A stretch of 64,000 nucleotides of DNA from an uncultured Eubacteriales bacterium (GTDB lineage: Bacteria; Bacillota; Clostridia; Oscillospirales; Oscillospiraceae), in NCBI GenBank assembly GCA_900079765.1, contig LT599017.1, positions 2,077,766-2,141,765 of the forward strand, given 5' to 3'. A program made the translations under genes and the position numbers. The notes beneath the pieces are model-generated. The model was not told the DNA's origin and did not search any database. It saw only the letters and a program-made list of their open reading frames with translations. Shown here piece by piece: positions 34,467 through 43,044 of the stretch; within the stretch, counting starts at the first letter, position 1, and each line of letters begins with the position of its first letter.

Positions 34467-34871
34467 TCAATCTACTCCATACCGCACGAAACCATGATAC
34501 CGGGTACCCTGAAAGGTAAGCCTTCCCCGGTCCCCCTCCACCAGCAGACCAAACTCCTGATCGGGCACATGCAGCTCCATCCGGTCGCCGCTTTCCACCT
34601 GGAAGGTGACATAGTAGGAGGTACTGCTGTGGCGGTGGGTCATGCCGTCGCTATCCGAGTCGAGACGGTTTGACACATCGGCCCGTTTTGTTACCACCTT
34701 TGCCTCTACCGTGAGGACGGGAGAGGCGTTATTTTTGCTCCACTGGCTAAGCCCCTTCACCAAGAACACAATAAATGTGCCGATAATCAGGGCGAAGATC
34801 GCGAAGAATATCACCGGAAAGAGGGTTTCCATTAAAGAAAATCCGTAACCGTCAAAACCAAAACCTCCCAT
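34467..34871 (-). CDS. DUF2500 family membrane protein
   Basis: 134 residues. One membrane helix (VIFFAIFALIIGTFIVFLV, ~19-38) precedes a beta-rich domain with the DUF2500 pattern (TVEAKVVTKRADV, SYYVTFQVESGDRMEL, GLLVEGDRGRLTFQGTRY). It lies 9 bp after glyA and is probably co-transcribed with it. The function of DUF2500 is unknown. Confidence 0.87.
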   Translation of the reverse strand: MGGFGFDGYGFSLMETLFPVIFFAIFALIIGTFIVFLVKGLSQWSKNNASPVLTVEAKVVTKRADVSNRLDSDSDGMTHRHSSTSYYVTFQVESGDRMELHVPDQEFGLLVEGDRGRLTFQGTRYHGFVRYGVD

Positions 34872-34880
34872 AGGCCCCCC

Positions 34881-36122
34881 TTAGCCGTACAGGGGATACT
34901 TATCGGTTATGGCGGCCACACGGGCGCGGATGTCGTCGGCCTTGCCGTCGAAGTCCACGGCGGCGTCCCAGATGCAGGAGGCGATGACCTTCATGTCCTC
35001 CTCCTTGAGGCCACGGGAGGTGGCGGCAGGGGTGCCCACCCGGATGCCCGAGGTGACGAAGGGCTTCTCAGGGTCATGGGGGATGGCGTTCTTATTGACG
35101 GTGATATGTACCTCATCCAGCCGGTGCTCCAGCTCCTTGCCGGTGACCCCCGCCTTGCGCAGGTCCACCAGCATGAGATGGTTGTCGGTGCCGCCCGAGA
35201 CCAGGTCGAACCCCTGCTCCATCAGCCCGTCCGCGAGGACGGCGGCATTCTTGACGATCTGCTGCTGGAAAGTCTTGAACTCGGGCCGCAGCGCCTCGCC
35301 GAAGGCCACGGCCTTGGCGGCGATAATATGCTCCAGCGGGCCGCCCTGGCTGCCGGGGAAGATGGCGGAGTCTATCTTCTTGGCCAGCTCCTCCTTACAG
35401 AGGATCATGCCGCCCCGGGGCCCCCGGAGGGTCTTGTGGGTAGTGGTGCTCACCACGTCGGCATAGGGGATGGGACTGGGGTGCACCCCGGCGGCCACCA
35501 GCCCGGCGATGTGGGCCATGTCCACAAAGAGATAGGCCCCCACCTCATGGGCGATATCGGCAAAGATCTTAAAGTCGATGATGCGGGGATAGGCGGAGGC
35601 ACCCGCCAGAATCATCTTGGGCTTATGCCTGCGGGCCAGGTCCCGGACCTGGTCGTAGTCGATGTAGCCCTTATCATTGAGGCCGTAGGCCACCATATTA
35701 TAGTTCTTGCCGGAGAAGTTCACGGGGCTGCCGTGGGTCAGGTGCCCGCCGTTGGCGAGGTCCATGCCCAGCACAGTGTCCCCATGCTCACACAGGGCCT
35801 GATAGACGGCAAAGTTGGCGTTGGCGCCCGAGTGGGGCTGGACGTTGGCGTGCTCGGCCCCGAAGAGCTTGCAGGCCCGGTCCCGGGCCAGGTCCTCCAC
35901 AATGTCCACACACTGGCAGCCGCCATAGTAGCGCTTTCCGGGGTAGCCCTCGGCGTATTTGTTGGTGAGCACGGTGCCCGCCGCGGCGAGTACCGCCTCG
36001 CTCACAAAGTTCTCAGACGCGATCAGCTCGATATTGCGGCGCTGGCGAGCATACTCCTTGCGGACGGCCTCGCCCACCTCAGCGTCCTGGGCGGCCAGAA
36101 AATCCATGATGTCCTTGACCAT
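34881..36122 (-). CDS. glyA: Serine hydroxymethyltransferase
   Basis: 413 residues, PLP-dependent interconversion of serine and glycine with tetrahydrofolate. N-terminal [18 protein letters not shown], the substrate stretch [13 protein letters not shown], and the PLP-lysine motif [15 protein letters not shown] (Lys ~226) are all present. ATG 36122 follows GGGGGA; the extension to 36173 has no homology and includes the promoter. Confidence 0.97.
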   Translation of the reverse strand: MVKDIMDFLAAQDAEVGEAVRKEYARQRRNIELIASENFVSEAVLAAAGTVLTNKYAEGYPGKRYYGGCQCVDIVEDLARDRACKLFGAEHANVQPHSGANANFAVYQALCEHGDTVLGMDLANGGHLTHGSPVNFSGKNYNMVAYGLNDKGYIDYDQVRDLARRHKPKMILAGASAYPRIIDFKIFADIAHEVGAYLFVDMAHIAGLVAAGVHPSPIPYADVVSTTTHKTLRGPRGGMILCKEELAKKIDSAIFPGSQGGPLEHIIAAKAVAFGEALRPEFKTFQQQIVKNAAVLADGLMEQGFDLVSGGTDNHLMLVDLRKAGVTGKELEHRLDEVHITVNKNAIPHDPEKPFVTSGIRVGTPAATSRGLKEEDMKVIASCIWDAAVDFDGKADDIRARVAAITDKYPLYG

Positions 36123-36171
36123 ACTATTTCCCCCTATTCGTTGATCGGTGTGTTGCCAGATTGCTCTCTCC

Positions 36172-36200
36172 ATTATAGCGGCAACAGGATAGATTTACAA
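36172..36200 (-). promoter_or_regulatory. Sigma-A type promoter of glyA
   Basis: Minus strand -35 TTGTAA (36195-36200), 17-bp spacer, -10 TATAAT (36172-36177), ~45 bp before the start codon. Confidence 0.75.
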
Positions 36201-36262
36201 TCCAATTTTCAGTCGTTTTTTCGAGAAATCTATGATATGATAGGGAAAACGAGGTGAAACAT

Positions 36263-36901
36263 ATGAAGAAGAAGAAGGATGTCCTTACCATCCTGGAGGA
36301 ATTGAAGACCCTCTACCCCGAATCCGTCTGCTCTCTGGACTATGAAAAGCCCTACGAGCTTATGTTCGCCACCCGCCTTGCCGCCCAGTGCACCGACGAG
36401 CGGGTGAATAAGGTCACCCCCGGCCTCTATGGCCGTTTCCCCACGCTGGAGACCCTGGCCGCTGCCGACGTGAGCGAGGTGGAAGAGCTCATCCACTCCA
36501 CCGGCTTTTTCCGGGCCAAGGCGCGGGACATCGTGGCCGCGGCCAATATGCTGCTGGAGGTATACGGCGGCGTAGTACCCAACACGATGGAGGAGCTATT
36601 AAAGCTGCCCGGCGTGGGGCGGAAGACGGCAAACCTCGTCCTGGGCGACGTGTACCACACGCCCGGCGTGGTGGTGGCCGACACCCACTGTATCCGCCTC
36701 TCGGGCCGTCTGGGTCTCACCGACGGCACCAAGGACCCGGGTAAGGTGGAGGAGCAGCTGCGCAAAATCCTGCCCCCCGAGGAGTCCAACGATTTCTGTC
36801 ACCGCCTGGTCCTCCACGGCCGGGCTGTCTGCATGGCCCGGGGTCCCGAGTGCGAGAGGTGCACCCTGCGCCCCTGGTGCGACTACTACACAAAACGGTA
36901 A
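36263..36901 (+). CDS. nth: Endonuclease III (DNA glycosylase/AP lyase)
   Basis: 212 residues, base-excision repair of oxidised pyrimidines. The helix-hairpin-helix is LLKLPGVGRKTANLVLGD (~115), with the catalytic Lys in it and the catalytic Asp in VVADTHCIRLSGRLGL. The 4Fe-4S cluster motif is C-x6-C-x2-C-x5-C at the C-terminus (CMARGPECERCTLRPWC). ATG 36263 has GAGGTG six bases upstream; GTG 36254 is an unlikely alternative. Confidence 0.95.
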   Translation: MKKKKDVLTILEELKTLYPESVCSLDYEKPYELMFATRLAAQCTDERVNKVTPGLYGRFPTLETLAAADVSEVEELIHSTGFFRAKARDIVAAANMLLEVYGGVVPNTMEELLKLPGVGRKTANLVLGDVYHTPGVVVADTHCIRLSGRLGLTDGTKDPGKVEEQLRKILPPEESNDFCHRLVLHGRAVCMARGPECERCTLRPWCDYYTKR

Positions 36902-36917
36902 ATCCCCTTCGCTTATA

Positions 36918-36955
36918 ATAGGACTGCCGGTTCTCAGTCGGCAGTCCTATTTTTG
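36918..36955 (+). terminator. Terminator after nth
   Basis: ATAGGACTGCCG / CGGCAGTCCTAT with a nine-base loop, then TTTTT. Confidence 0.85.
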
Positions 36956-37070
36956 TTGTAAGTAATTAAAAATTTTATCATATTTTTTCATCACAAACCC
37001 CAGCAAGCGCCAATATATCGTCTGGAGTCTATAACAAATTGTCCTTATAATTTAAAAAGGGGGTAATTAT

Positions 37071-37316
37071 ATGACTGTAGCCACGCGGGTTGGCCGCCGC
37101 ATTAAAGCCCTGAGAAAGCGAAAGGGCTACACCCAGAAACGTCTGGCAAACGAGCTCTTCATCAGCCAATCCTATCTGCGCGAAATTGAACACGGCACAG
37201 CAAATCCTACCGTAAACCTGGTCGCAAAAATTACCGCGTTTTTAGAGGCTCTACCGAGCGTTGCCCCATATGACAAAATCACATCTGAGATGGATGAGGC
37301 GCTCTTTTTACAATAG
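37071..37316 (+). CDS. Small XRE-family helix-turn-helix regulator
   Basis: 81 residues, essentially one HTH domain: VGRRIKALRKRKGYTQKRLA, then ISQSYLREIEHGTANPTVNLVAKI (helix-turn-helix ~22-60), with a short acidic tail. It starts at ATG 37071 after AAAAAGGGGG. The AT-rich region upstream (36956-37070) contrasts with its GC-rich neighbours. It has no partner gene in an operon. DNA target and ligand are unknown. Confidence 0.85.
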   Translation: MTVATRVGRRIKALRKRKGYTQKRLANELFISQSYLREIEHGTANPTVNLVAKITAFLEALPSVAPYDKITSEMDEALFLQ

Positions 37317-37330
37317 AACCCCATAACAGT

Positions 37331-37359
37331 AAGAGCGGGCCGCAATGCGGCCCGCTCTT
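37331..37359. terminator. Bidirectional terminator after the HTH gene
   Basis: AAGAGCGGGCCGC-AAT-GCGGCCCGCTCTT, a perfect 13-bp stem between convergent genes. Confidence 0.85.
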
Positions 37360-37362
37360 TAA

Positions 37363-37551
37363 TTATTGGTATTTCTGGAACAGCCGCGGGAGCTCCGCGT
37401 CAAAGGGCGCAACGCCCTTGTACTCCGCTGGCTCCGCCCCGGCGTAAAATTCATCGGGGACATTCGTCATGGCGAAGTAGTCGTTCATATGCCAGCTAAA
37501 GCCGTACTGATTGAACACGGAGAGCACGTCGTCGTAGAGTGATCTCCGCAT
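37363..37551 (-). CDS. Small protein of unknown function, possible remnant of a larger hydrolase
   Basis: 62 residues from ATG 37551 with a clear GGAGGAATCAAT site, 53 bp after coaX. The sequence (YDDVLSVFNQYGFSWHMND..., ending PRLFQKYQ) is aromatic-rich and resembles the C-terminal end of a glycoside-hydrolase barrel more than a free-standing protein, but I cannot name a family. Either it is a real short gene at the end of the coaX unit or a decayed fragment that kept a start site. Confidence 0.55.
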   Translation of the reverse strand: MRRSLYDDVLSVFNQYGFSWHMNDYFAMTNVPDEFYAGAEPAEYKGVAPFDAELPRLFQKYQ

Positions 37552-37604
37552 ATTGATTCCTCCAGGCATATCATCGAACATAAAGCTGAATAAATGCTTT
37601 TATT

Positions 37605-38378
37605 TTACTTTCGTTTCTCGTAGATAATCCTGAGCCCGTCCAGCACCAGGGAGGGGTCCACAATGTCGATCATGTCGGTGTTCCCGGCAACCAGATGGGC
37701 AAGACCGCCGGTGGCGACCACCTTGACCTCCCCGGACCGGTAGCCCATCTCCCGCTTGGCGGCCTTGATGAGGTACTCCATAGAGCCGATGTAGCCCATC
37801 ACTGCCCCCGCCTGGATCTGCCCCACGGCGGTGCCGCCCAATACGGCGGCGGGCATGGCGAGCTCCACGTTGGGCAGGTGAGCGGTCTTCTGGAACAGAG
37901 CCTCGGTGACCAGGCGCACCCCGGCAGCGATACAGCCGCCCAGATAGGTTCCCTCCCGGCTCACCGCATCCAGGGTGGTGGCGGTGCCGAAGTCCAGGAC
38001 AATGATGGGCGCGCCGTACTTCTCCATGGCGGCAATGTCGGCCACCGCCCGGTCCGCCCCCAGGTGCTCGTCGCTCTTCACGCCATAGGGCAGGCCGGGA
38101 TCTAAGTCCTCATCAATGACCAGGGGCCGCTTGCCGAAGTATTTAATAATGGCGCTGGTGAGGGTGTACATCACCGGTGGCACCACCGAGGCGATGACCA
38201 CGTCCTCCACCGCGCTCCCCTCCAGCCCGAAACGCTGGAAATACTGGCAGGCCAGCAGACCGATCTCATCCGAGGTACGCGCCGGGTCAGTCTTCAGGCG
38301 AAAGCTGCCCCGCAGCTCCTCCCCCTCGAAGACGCCGAACACCATGTTGGTATTGCCGACATCAATAGTCAAAAGCAT
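37605..38378 (-). CDS. coaX: Type III pantothenate kinase
   Basis: 257 residues, first step of coenzyme A synthesis. ASKHA-fold motifs: LLTIDVGNTNMVFGVFEG (phosphate-1), DEHLGADRAVADIAA with the catalytic Asp, VLDFGTATTLDAVS (phosphate-2), and GGCIAAGVRLVTEALFQKTAHLP. Type III kinases use a monovalent cation and are not inhibited by CoA. It follows the YfcE gene by 13 bp. Confidence 0.95.
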   Translation of the reverse strand: MLLTIDVGNTNMVFGVFEGEELRGSFRLKTDPARTSDEIGLLACQYFQRFGLEGSAVEDVVIASVVPPVMYTLTSAIIKYFGKRPLVIDEDLDPGLPYGVKSDEHLGADRAVADIAAMEKYGAPIIVLDFGTATTLDAVSREGTYLGGCIAAGVRLVTEALFQKTAHLPNVELAMPAAVLGGTAVGQIQAGAVMGYIGSMEYLIKAAKREMGYRSGEVKVVATGGLAHLVAGNTDMIDIVDPSLVLDGLRIIYEKRK

Positions 38379-38391
38379 AGCCTCACTCCTC

Positions 38392-38859
38392 CTACTTCAG
38401 CTCCATAAGATGGCAGGTAAGGGCTCCATCCCCGGTCTCCAGCACGCCATAGCCGGCCCTCCAGGGGTCCCTGATGCTGCCGGGATTTAAGACCCAAAAA
38501 TCGTCGTGCCGGGTGCAGAGGGCCTCATGGGTGTGCCCGAAGAGGACGGCATCCACCCTGGCCTTCCGCGCTGCCTCCAGCAGCACGCCGATGCCTAATT
38601 TCACATGGTAGAGGTGCCCGTGAGTCAGCATAACGCGCTTTCCATCCACGTCGGCGATGAGCTGGGCGGGCACGTCGCAGTATCCGTCACAGTTGCCGCA
38701 GACGTACTCCAGCGGGATCTGGGGGAACGCTTCCGCCAGCACCTGAGCGTCCCGCACCACGTCACCAAGGTGAAAAATGCGGTCGGGCCGCTCCTCCTCC
38801 ACCGCCCGTTTCATATTGGTCACATTTCCGTGGGAATCCGAAAAAACGAGAATCTTCAT
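38392..38859 (-). CDS. YfcE/MJ0936-family metallophosphoesterase
   Basis: 155 residues. The dinuclear metal-binding motifs are in order: FSDSHGN (D-x-H), HLGDVV, GNCDG (GNCD), THGH, GHTHEA and NPGSIRDP. Phosphodiesterase activity is expected; the natural substrate is unknown. ATG 38859 has AGGTG upstream; the extension to 38940 covers the divergent promoter region. Confidence 0.9.
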   Translation of the reverse strand: MKILVFSDSHGNVTNMKRAVEEERPDRIFHLGDVVRDAQVLAEAFPQIPLEYVCGNCDGYCDVPAQLIADVDGKRVMLTHGHLYHVKLGIGVLLEAARKARVDAVLFGHTHEALCTRHDDFWVLNPGSIRDPWRAGYGVLETGDGALTCHLMELK

Positions 38860-38934
38860 CGGTGCACCTAATTTTCCTTCCGCCATATAATGAGAGTGAA
38901 CGTTCCAACATACACTGATTTGGAGGGATATGCC

Positions 38935-39216
38935 ATGCAAGACCCAAAAAAGCTACCCGTCGACATCTTGAGCTCCCCCGAGGCTGCCACCCTTTTAAAG
39001 AATAAGGAGGCCGTCATGGGGCTTTTAAGCTCCCCTGACGCGAAAAAGCTGATGGAGCTATTGAACCAGAACGGAGGCGCAAACCTGAAGGGCGCGGCGG
39101 ACGCCGCCATGAAGGGGGACTCCAGCGCCCTGATGGGGCTGATGCAACAGGTCATGGGCACCAAGGAGGGGGCCGCCGTCGTGGAGCGGATCCAGAAGAC
39201 GGTGCCAAAAAAATAG
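38935..39216 (+). CDS. Small conserved protein of unknown function (gene 1 of 3)
   Basis: 93 residues from ATG 38935 with GGAGGG. It is helical and Met/Leu/Ala-rich (LSSPEAATLL, LLSSPDAKKLMELLNQNGG, ALMGLMQQVMG), with no signal peptide or membrane helix. The LLSSPDAxKLMxLL repeat occurs twice. It starts a tight three-gene unit (40 bp and a 14-bp overlap), so the three products probably act together. I do not recognise the family. Confidence 0.75.
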   Translation: MQDPKKLPVDILSSPEAATLLKNKEAVMGLLSSPDAKKLMELLNQNGGANLKGAADAAMKGDSSALMGLMQQVMGTKEGAAVVERIQKTVPKK

Positions 39217-39255
39217 CCCCCATGCCCCGGGGACGACAACACAGGGAGGTGCGCC

Positions 39256-39690
39256 ATGGCCGAATTTGAAGACAAACTGAACGCCATCCTGGGAAATCAG
39301 GAAGCCATGGGGCAGATCGTCAACATTGCCAAGGCCCTGACGGCGGACGGCGGCGGTGCGCCGCCCTCGCCCCCCGTAAACCCTATCGATGCCGAGTATG
39401 TGCCTGTGGAGGGAGAAAGTGCGCCGGTAACTATGCCAGATCTCTCCGCAAACCCCCTGGCTGCCTTGGGAGACCTGGACCCCCGACTCATCCAGACCGC
39501 CATGCGTCTCTTCTCCGAGTACAGCACCAGCGACGACCGGAAGACCGCTCTGCTTGCGGCCCTCAAGCCCTTTTTGAAAGAGGAGCGGCTGGCTAAGATG
39601 GATAAGGCCGTCCAGATCGCCAAGCTGTCGCGGGTCATCCGGGTCGCGTTCCAGATGTTCAAGGGAGGGGACGGCAGTGGCGATGTATAA
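39256..39690 (+). CDS. Small conserved protein of unknown function (gene 2 of 3)
   Basis: 144 residues after GGGAGGTG. The N-terminal FEDKLNAILGNQEAMGQIVNIAKAL echoes the helix pattern of gene 1 (paraphrased; split here at 20 residues). A Pro/Ala-rich linker (GGGAPPSPPVNP) leads to a C-terminal helical part ending in KLSRVIRVAFQMFKGG. No membrane helix. The 3' end overlaps gene 3. Function unknown. Confidence 0.75.
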   Translation: MAEFEDKLNAILGNQEAMGQIVNIAKALTADGGGAPPSPPVNPIDAEYVPVEGESAPVTMPDLSANPLAALGDLDPRLIQTAMRLFSEYSTSDDRKTALLAALKPFLKEERLAKMDKAVQIAKLSRVIRVAFQMFKGGDGSGDV

Positions 39691-39964
39691 CCGCTATATC
39701 CCCAACGGCACGACCTATACCCGTATCGTGGAGGATGACTCCCCCGCCCGCCCCACACAGGCCGGTGCGCCGGGCGATGCGCCGGAAGCACCCAACGCCG
39801 AGGAGAAGAAGGGCCTCGCCGGCCTGCTGAAGAGCCTCAAGCTGGACGACATCGACACGGGCGACATTTTGCTCCTACTCATTCTGCTCTTTCTCTTTCT
39901 GGAGGGGGACGACATCGAGCTGATTATCACCCTGGGGCTCATTCTCCTCCTGGGTCTCGACTAA
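39677..39964 (+). CDS. Small tail-anchored membrane protein of unknown function (gene 3 of 3)
   Basis: 95 residues from GTG 39677 (GGGAGGGG six bases upstream; ATG 39683 is possible). The N-terminus (MYNRYIPNGTTYTRI) is polar, then a Pro-rich linker, a basic helix (LAGLLKSLKLDDID) and a C-terminal hydrophobic pair of helices (LLLLILLFLFLEGDDIELIITLGLILLLG). It could hold genes 1 and 2 at the membrane. It ends 3 bp from the convergent gene at 39968. Confidence 0.75.
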   Translation: MAMYNRYIPNGTTYTRIVEDDSPARPTQAGAPGDAPEAPNAEEKKGLAGLLKSLKLDDIDTGDILLLLILLFLFLEGDDIELIITLGLILLLGLD

Positions 39965-39967
39965 CGA

Positions 39968-40741
39968 TCAGCTACCCACCGTATGGAGGACTGTGCCGTC
40001 CGGCAGGGCAAAGCTCTTCCCCTGCTGAACCGGGCTCTCCACCGTGCCGGAGGACATGAGGAGGATGGTCTCCTCGCCTTTTCTCGTCTCGGCTGCCACC
40101 AGGAGGCCGGACTCCACGGAGACCCAGTACCGCTCCCGGTTGCCAAGCTCGTTCTCCCCCACCTCGACGTAGACGCAGGGCAGGCCGTCCCTGTCCTCGT
40201 ACCCGGTGGCGGTAATAAGCTTTTTATCCAGGTCCAGCACATCCTCATAGGTGGGGATGCGCTGGGCCATATTGGCGTCCCGATCTTCCCCGTCCCACTC
40301 CTTGTACGTCCAGTCGCCGGAGAACCAGCGGTACACCTTCCCGTCCCCCACGATGGTATGCTCGGTGACGCCGCTGGGCCAGACCGATTCTACCATGGTC
40401 CAGCCGAAGTCCTCCCACACGTTGTTCGTTGTGGTCCCCATGGTCCCGTCCCCCAGGGCGGTCTGGACTTTGACGGTGCGGTGAAAGCTCTTGGGCTGGA
40501 GGGGCACCATAGTGCGGATCACGTCCTGCACTGTCTCGGGAGTCACGTCCACCCGGACGTAGCGGTCGGGGTCGCCGGTGCCGCCGGGGCCCGGGTCCTC
40601 CCCCGCGCTGTCGGTCACATCGGGGAGGTAGACATCGGGGGTACCCGGCATGAAGAGGTTCAGCCCAAAGCTGGAGAAGACCGCCACCACAATGACGACG
40701 GCGATCAGCACCACAAATATGGTCCGGTTCTTCCCCTCCAT
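39968..40741 (-). CDS. Membrane-anchored protein of unknown function
   Basis: 257 residues from ATG 40741 (GGGGGA upstream). One N-terminal helix (TIFVVLIAVVIVVAVFSSF) anchors a Gly/Pro/Asp-rich linker and a ~190-residue extracytoplasmic beta-rich domain (VDVTPETVQDVIRTM, DGKVYRWFSGDW, DLDKKLITATGYEDRDGLPCVYVEV, VSVESGLLVAAE). The layout resembles the outer-membrane LolA/LppX-like folds, but I cannot confirm it. It stands 27 bp after wecB in the same direction, so it may be translated from the wecB-tagO message. Confidence 0.72.
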   Translation of the reverse strand: MEGKNRTIFVVLIAVVIVVAVFSSFGLNLFMPGTPDVYLPDVTDSAGEDPGPGGTGDPDRYVRVDVTPETVQDVIRTMVPLQPKSFHRTVKVQTALGDGTMGTTTNNVWEDFGWTMVESVWPSGVTEHTIVGDGKVYRWFSGDWTYKEWDGEDRDANMAQRIPTYEDVLDLDKKLITATGYEDRDGLPCVYVEVGENELGNRERYWVSVESGLLVAAETRKGEETILLMSSGTVESPVQQGKSFALPDGTVLHTVGS

Positions 40742-40767
40742 GTACTCCACTCCCCCTTTCCGCTCTC

Positions 40768-41910
40768 TTAAAACTCGGCGGGCGGCTCCTCCCGCAGGCC
40801 AAAGTGGTACAAAATCGCGTCTGCGATCCGCGCACAGGCGTGGCCGTCCCCGTAGGGGTTGACTGCATGGGCCATAGCCTCGTAGGCAGCGCGGTCATTG
40901 ATAAGCTCACTTGCCAGGGAGAAGATCTCCTCCTCCTCGGTGCCCGCAATCTTCACGGTACCCGCCTCCACGGCTTCGGGCCGCTCGGTCTCCCGACGCA
41001 GAACAAGCACGGGCCTGCCCAGGGCGGGAGCCTCCTCCTGGAGGCCGCCAGAGTCGGTCATCACCAGGTAGGACCGAGCCATCAGGTTGTGCATCTCCTC
41101 CACGTCCAGAGGGGCGATGAGGTGGATGCGCTCGTGGCCGGAGAGATACTTGCCCGCCGCCTCCTGTACCACCGGGGAAAGATGGACGGGATACACCAGC
41201 TCTACATCGGGGCAGGCATCGGCGATACGGCGCAGGGCGGACATGATGTTGGTCATGGGCTGGCCGTAGTTCTCCCGCCGGTGGCAGGTGACCAGGATGA
41301 TTTTTTTACCCTCATAGTCCAGGGTGTTGAGCAATTCCGTCGAGAAGCGGAAATCCTTTACAACCGTTGTCTCCAGGGCATCGATTACGGTGTTACCCGT
41401 GATGAATACACCTTCGGCGATATCCTCACGGGCCAGATTCGCCCGGTTGGCCGGTGTGGGGCAGAAGTGGAGGTCCGCGATGTCCCCCACCAGCTTGCGG
41501 TTCATCTCCTCCGGGTAGGGGGAGTACTTGTCCCAGGTGCGCAGCCCCGCTTCCACATGGCCCACCTTGATCTGATGGTAAAAGGCGGCCAGCGCCCCGG
41601 CGAAGGTGGTGGAGGTGTCCCCATGGACCAGCACCAGGTCGGGTTTCGCCTGGGAGAAGACCTGCTCCAGCCCTAGAAGACACTTGGTGGTGATGGTGGA
41701 CAGGGTCTGCCGAGGCTCCATAACGTCCAGGTCGTAGTCGGGCTTGCGCTTAAAAATCTCCAGCACGCTGTCCAGCATCTGCCGATGCTGCGCGGTGACA
41801 CAGCAGAGGCTATCGATCTCCGCCCTGCGGTCCAACTCCTGAACCAGCGGGGCCATCTTGATGGCCTCGGGCCGGGTGCCGAAGATGGTCATGACGCGCA
41901 GCTTGTTCAT
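40768..41910 (-). CDS. wecB: UDP-N-acetylglucosamine 2-epimerase (non-hydrolysing)
   Basis: 380 residues, converts UDP-GlcNAc to UDP-ManNAc for teichoic-acid or capsule linkage units. Motifs: FGTRPEAIKMAPL at the N-terminus, VLVHGDTSTTFAGALAAFY, GHVEAGLRT, TCHRRENYG and MTDSGGLQEEAPALGRPVLVLR. It overlaps the upstream tagO-type gene by 4 bp. Confidence 0.93.
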   Translation of the reverse strand: MNKLRVMTIFGTRPEAIKMAPLVQELDRRAEIDSLCCVTAQHRQMLDSVLEIFKRKPDYDLDVMEPRQTLSTITTKCLLGLEQVFSQAKPDLVLVHGDTSTTFAGALAAFYHQIKVGHVEAGLRTWDKYSPYPEEMNRKLVGDIADLHFCPTPANRANLAREDIAEGVFITGNTVIDALETTVVKDFRFSTELLNTLDYEGKKIILVTCHRRENYGQPMTNIMSALRRIADACPDVELVYPVHLSPVVQEAAGKYLSGHERIHLIAPLDVEEMHNLMARSYLVMTDSGGLQEEAPALGRPVLVLRRETERPEAVEAGTVKIAGTEEEEIFSLASELINDRAAYEAMAHAVNPYGDGHACARIADAILYHFGLREEPPAEF

Positions 41911-43007
41911 TCCCCGTCCTCCTCTTCCTCAGTTGCCTTGTCTCCGGCGGAATGGCCGTTGCGTTTTTCGTTGTAGTTGAGAAAGATGCGCCCAGCAACC
42001 GCCCCGGCGGCGCAGAGGGCCACTAGCATCAGCATGGCCTTTACCGGGCCGCTGGTGGTGAGCACCACGGCGGAGAGGCCCAGAATCGCGCTGATAACGT
42101 AGAGTACCGCCACGGCCTGTTTCTGAGAAAAGCCCATGTCGATGAGCCGGTGATGTACGTGGCTGCGGTCGGCGTGCATGGGGCTCTGCCCGTGGGCGAT
42201 GCGGCGGATAAAGGCAAAGGCCGTGTCAAAGATGGGCAGGCCCAGCATAAGGAAGGGCACCACAAAAGAAATGATGGTGTAGAGCTTGAAGAGCCCTTGA
42301 ACCGAGACCACTGCCAGGACGAACCCCAGGAAGGTGGAGCCGGTGTCCCCCATGAAGATCTTCGCGGGATTTAAGTTGTAGGGCAGGAACCCCAGACAGC
42401 CGCCCACCAGGGCCGCCACCAAAAAGGCCACCTGTGGCTCCCCCACCACCAGGGCGATGACCAGCAGCGTCATGGAGCTGATGGTGGTGACGCCGCAGGC
42501 CAGGCCGTCCAGACCGTCGATGAGGTTCACGGCGTTGGTGATGGCGACGATCCAAATCACTGTGACGGGGTAGGCGAGCAGCCCCAAGTCCCAGTAGGGA
42601 TTGGCGGAGAAGATGTTGGGGTTGGAGAGTATCTGGATAATATTCCCTGAGCAGACCGCGATCAGGGCGGCGACAATCTGCACCACGAACTTGAAACCGG
42701 CCTTTAGGGAGTAAATATCATCAAAGATGCCCAGCACCACGATGATGACCGCACCCAGCATCATTCCGCGCAGCTGCGGGGTGATCTGTACGAAAATCAA
42801 AGCGCTGATGAGAAAGCCGAAGAAGATGGCGAGTCCCCCCATGCGGGGGATAGGATGATCGTGCATCCGCCGGTTATCTTTTGGCACGTCTACCGCGCCC
42901 ATCCGCTGGGCCAGCACCTTAACCACGGGCGTAAGAATGAAGGACACAATCAGGGCCACACCCAGGGCCGCTGCCACCATGCCGATTTTCTGGAGTTCCA
43001 TATTCAT
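41907..43007 (-). CDS. tagO: Undecaprenyl-phosphate N-acetylglucosaminyl-1-phosphate transferase (TagO/WecA type)
   Basis: 366 residues with about ten membrane helices. It attaches GlcNAc-1-P to undecaprenyl phosphate, starting wall polymer synthesis. Motifs: DVPKDNRRMHDHPIPRMGG, catalytic LGIFDDIYSLKAG, NLIDGLDGLACG, MGDTGSTFLGFVLA, and the His cluster DRSHVHHRLIDMGF. Next to UDP-GlcNAc 2-epimerase this makes the first steps of a teichoic-acid-like polymer, possibly also the SLH-binding polymer. Confidence 0.93.
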   Translation of the reverse strand: MNMELQKIGMVAAALGVALIVSFILTPVVKVLAQRMGAVDVPKDNRRMHDHPIPRMGGLAIFFGFLISALIFVQITPQLRGMMLGAVIIVVLGIFDDIYSLKAGFKFVVQIVAALIAVCSGNIIQILSNPNIFSANPYWDLGLLAYPVTVIWIVAITNAVNLIDGLDGLACGVTTISSMTLLVIALVVGEPQVAFLVAALVGGCLGFLPYNLNPAKIFMGDTGSTFLGFVLAVVSVQGLFKLYTIISFVVPFLMLGLPIFDTAFAFIRRIAHGQSPMHADRSHVHHRLIDMGFSQKQAVAVLYVISAILGLSAVVLTTSGPVKAMLMLVALCAAGAVAGRIFLNYNEKRNGHSAGDKATEEEEDGE

Positions 43008-43044
43008 GCTGTTTTTGCTCCTCTGTCTATATCAAATCCGCTGT

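Noticed and set aside
35076-36257. 393-residue plus-strand open frame opposite glyA
   Set aside because: Antisense to glyA with its PLP-lysine motif; no homology-like pattern.
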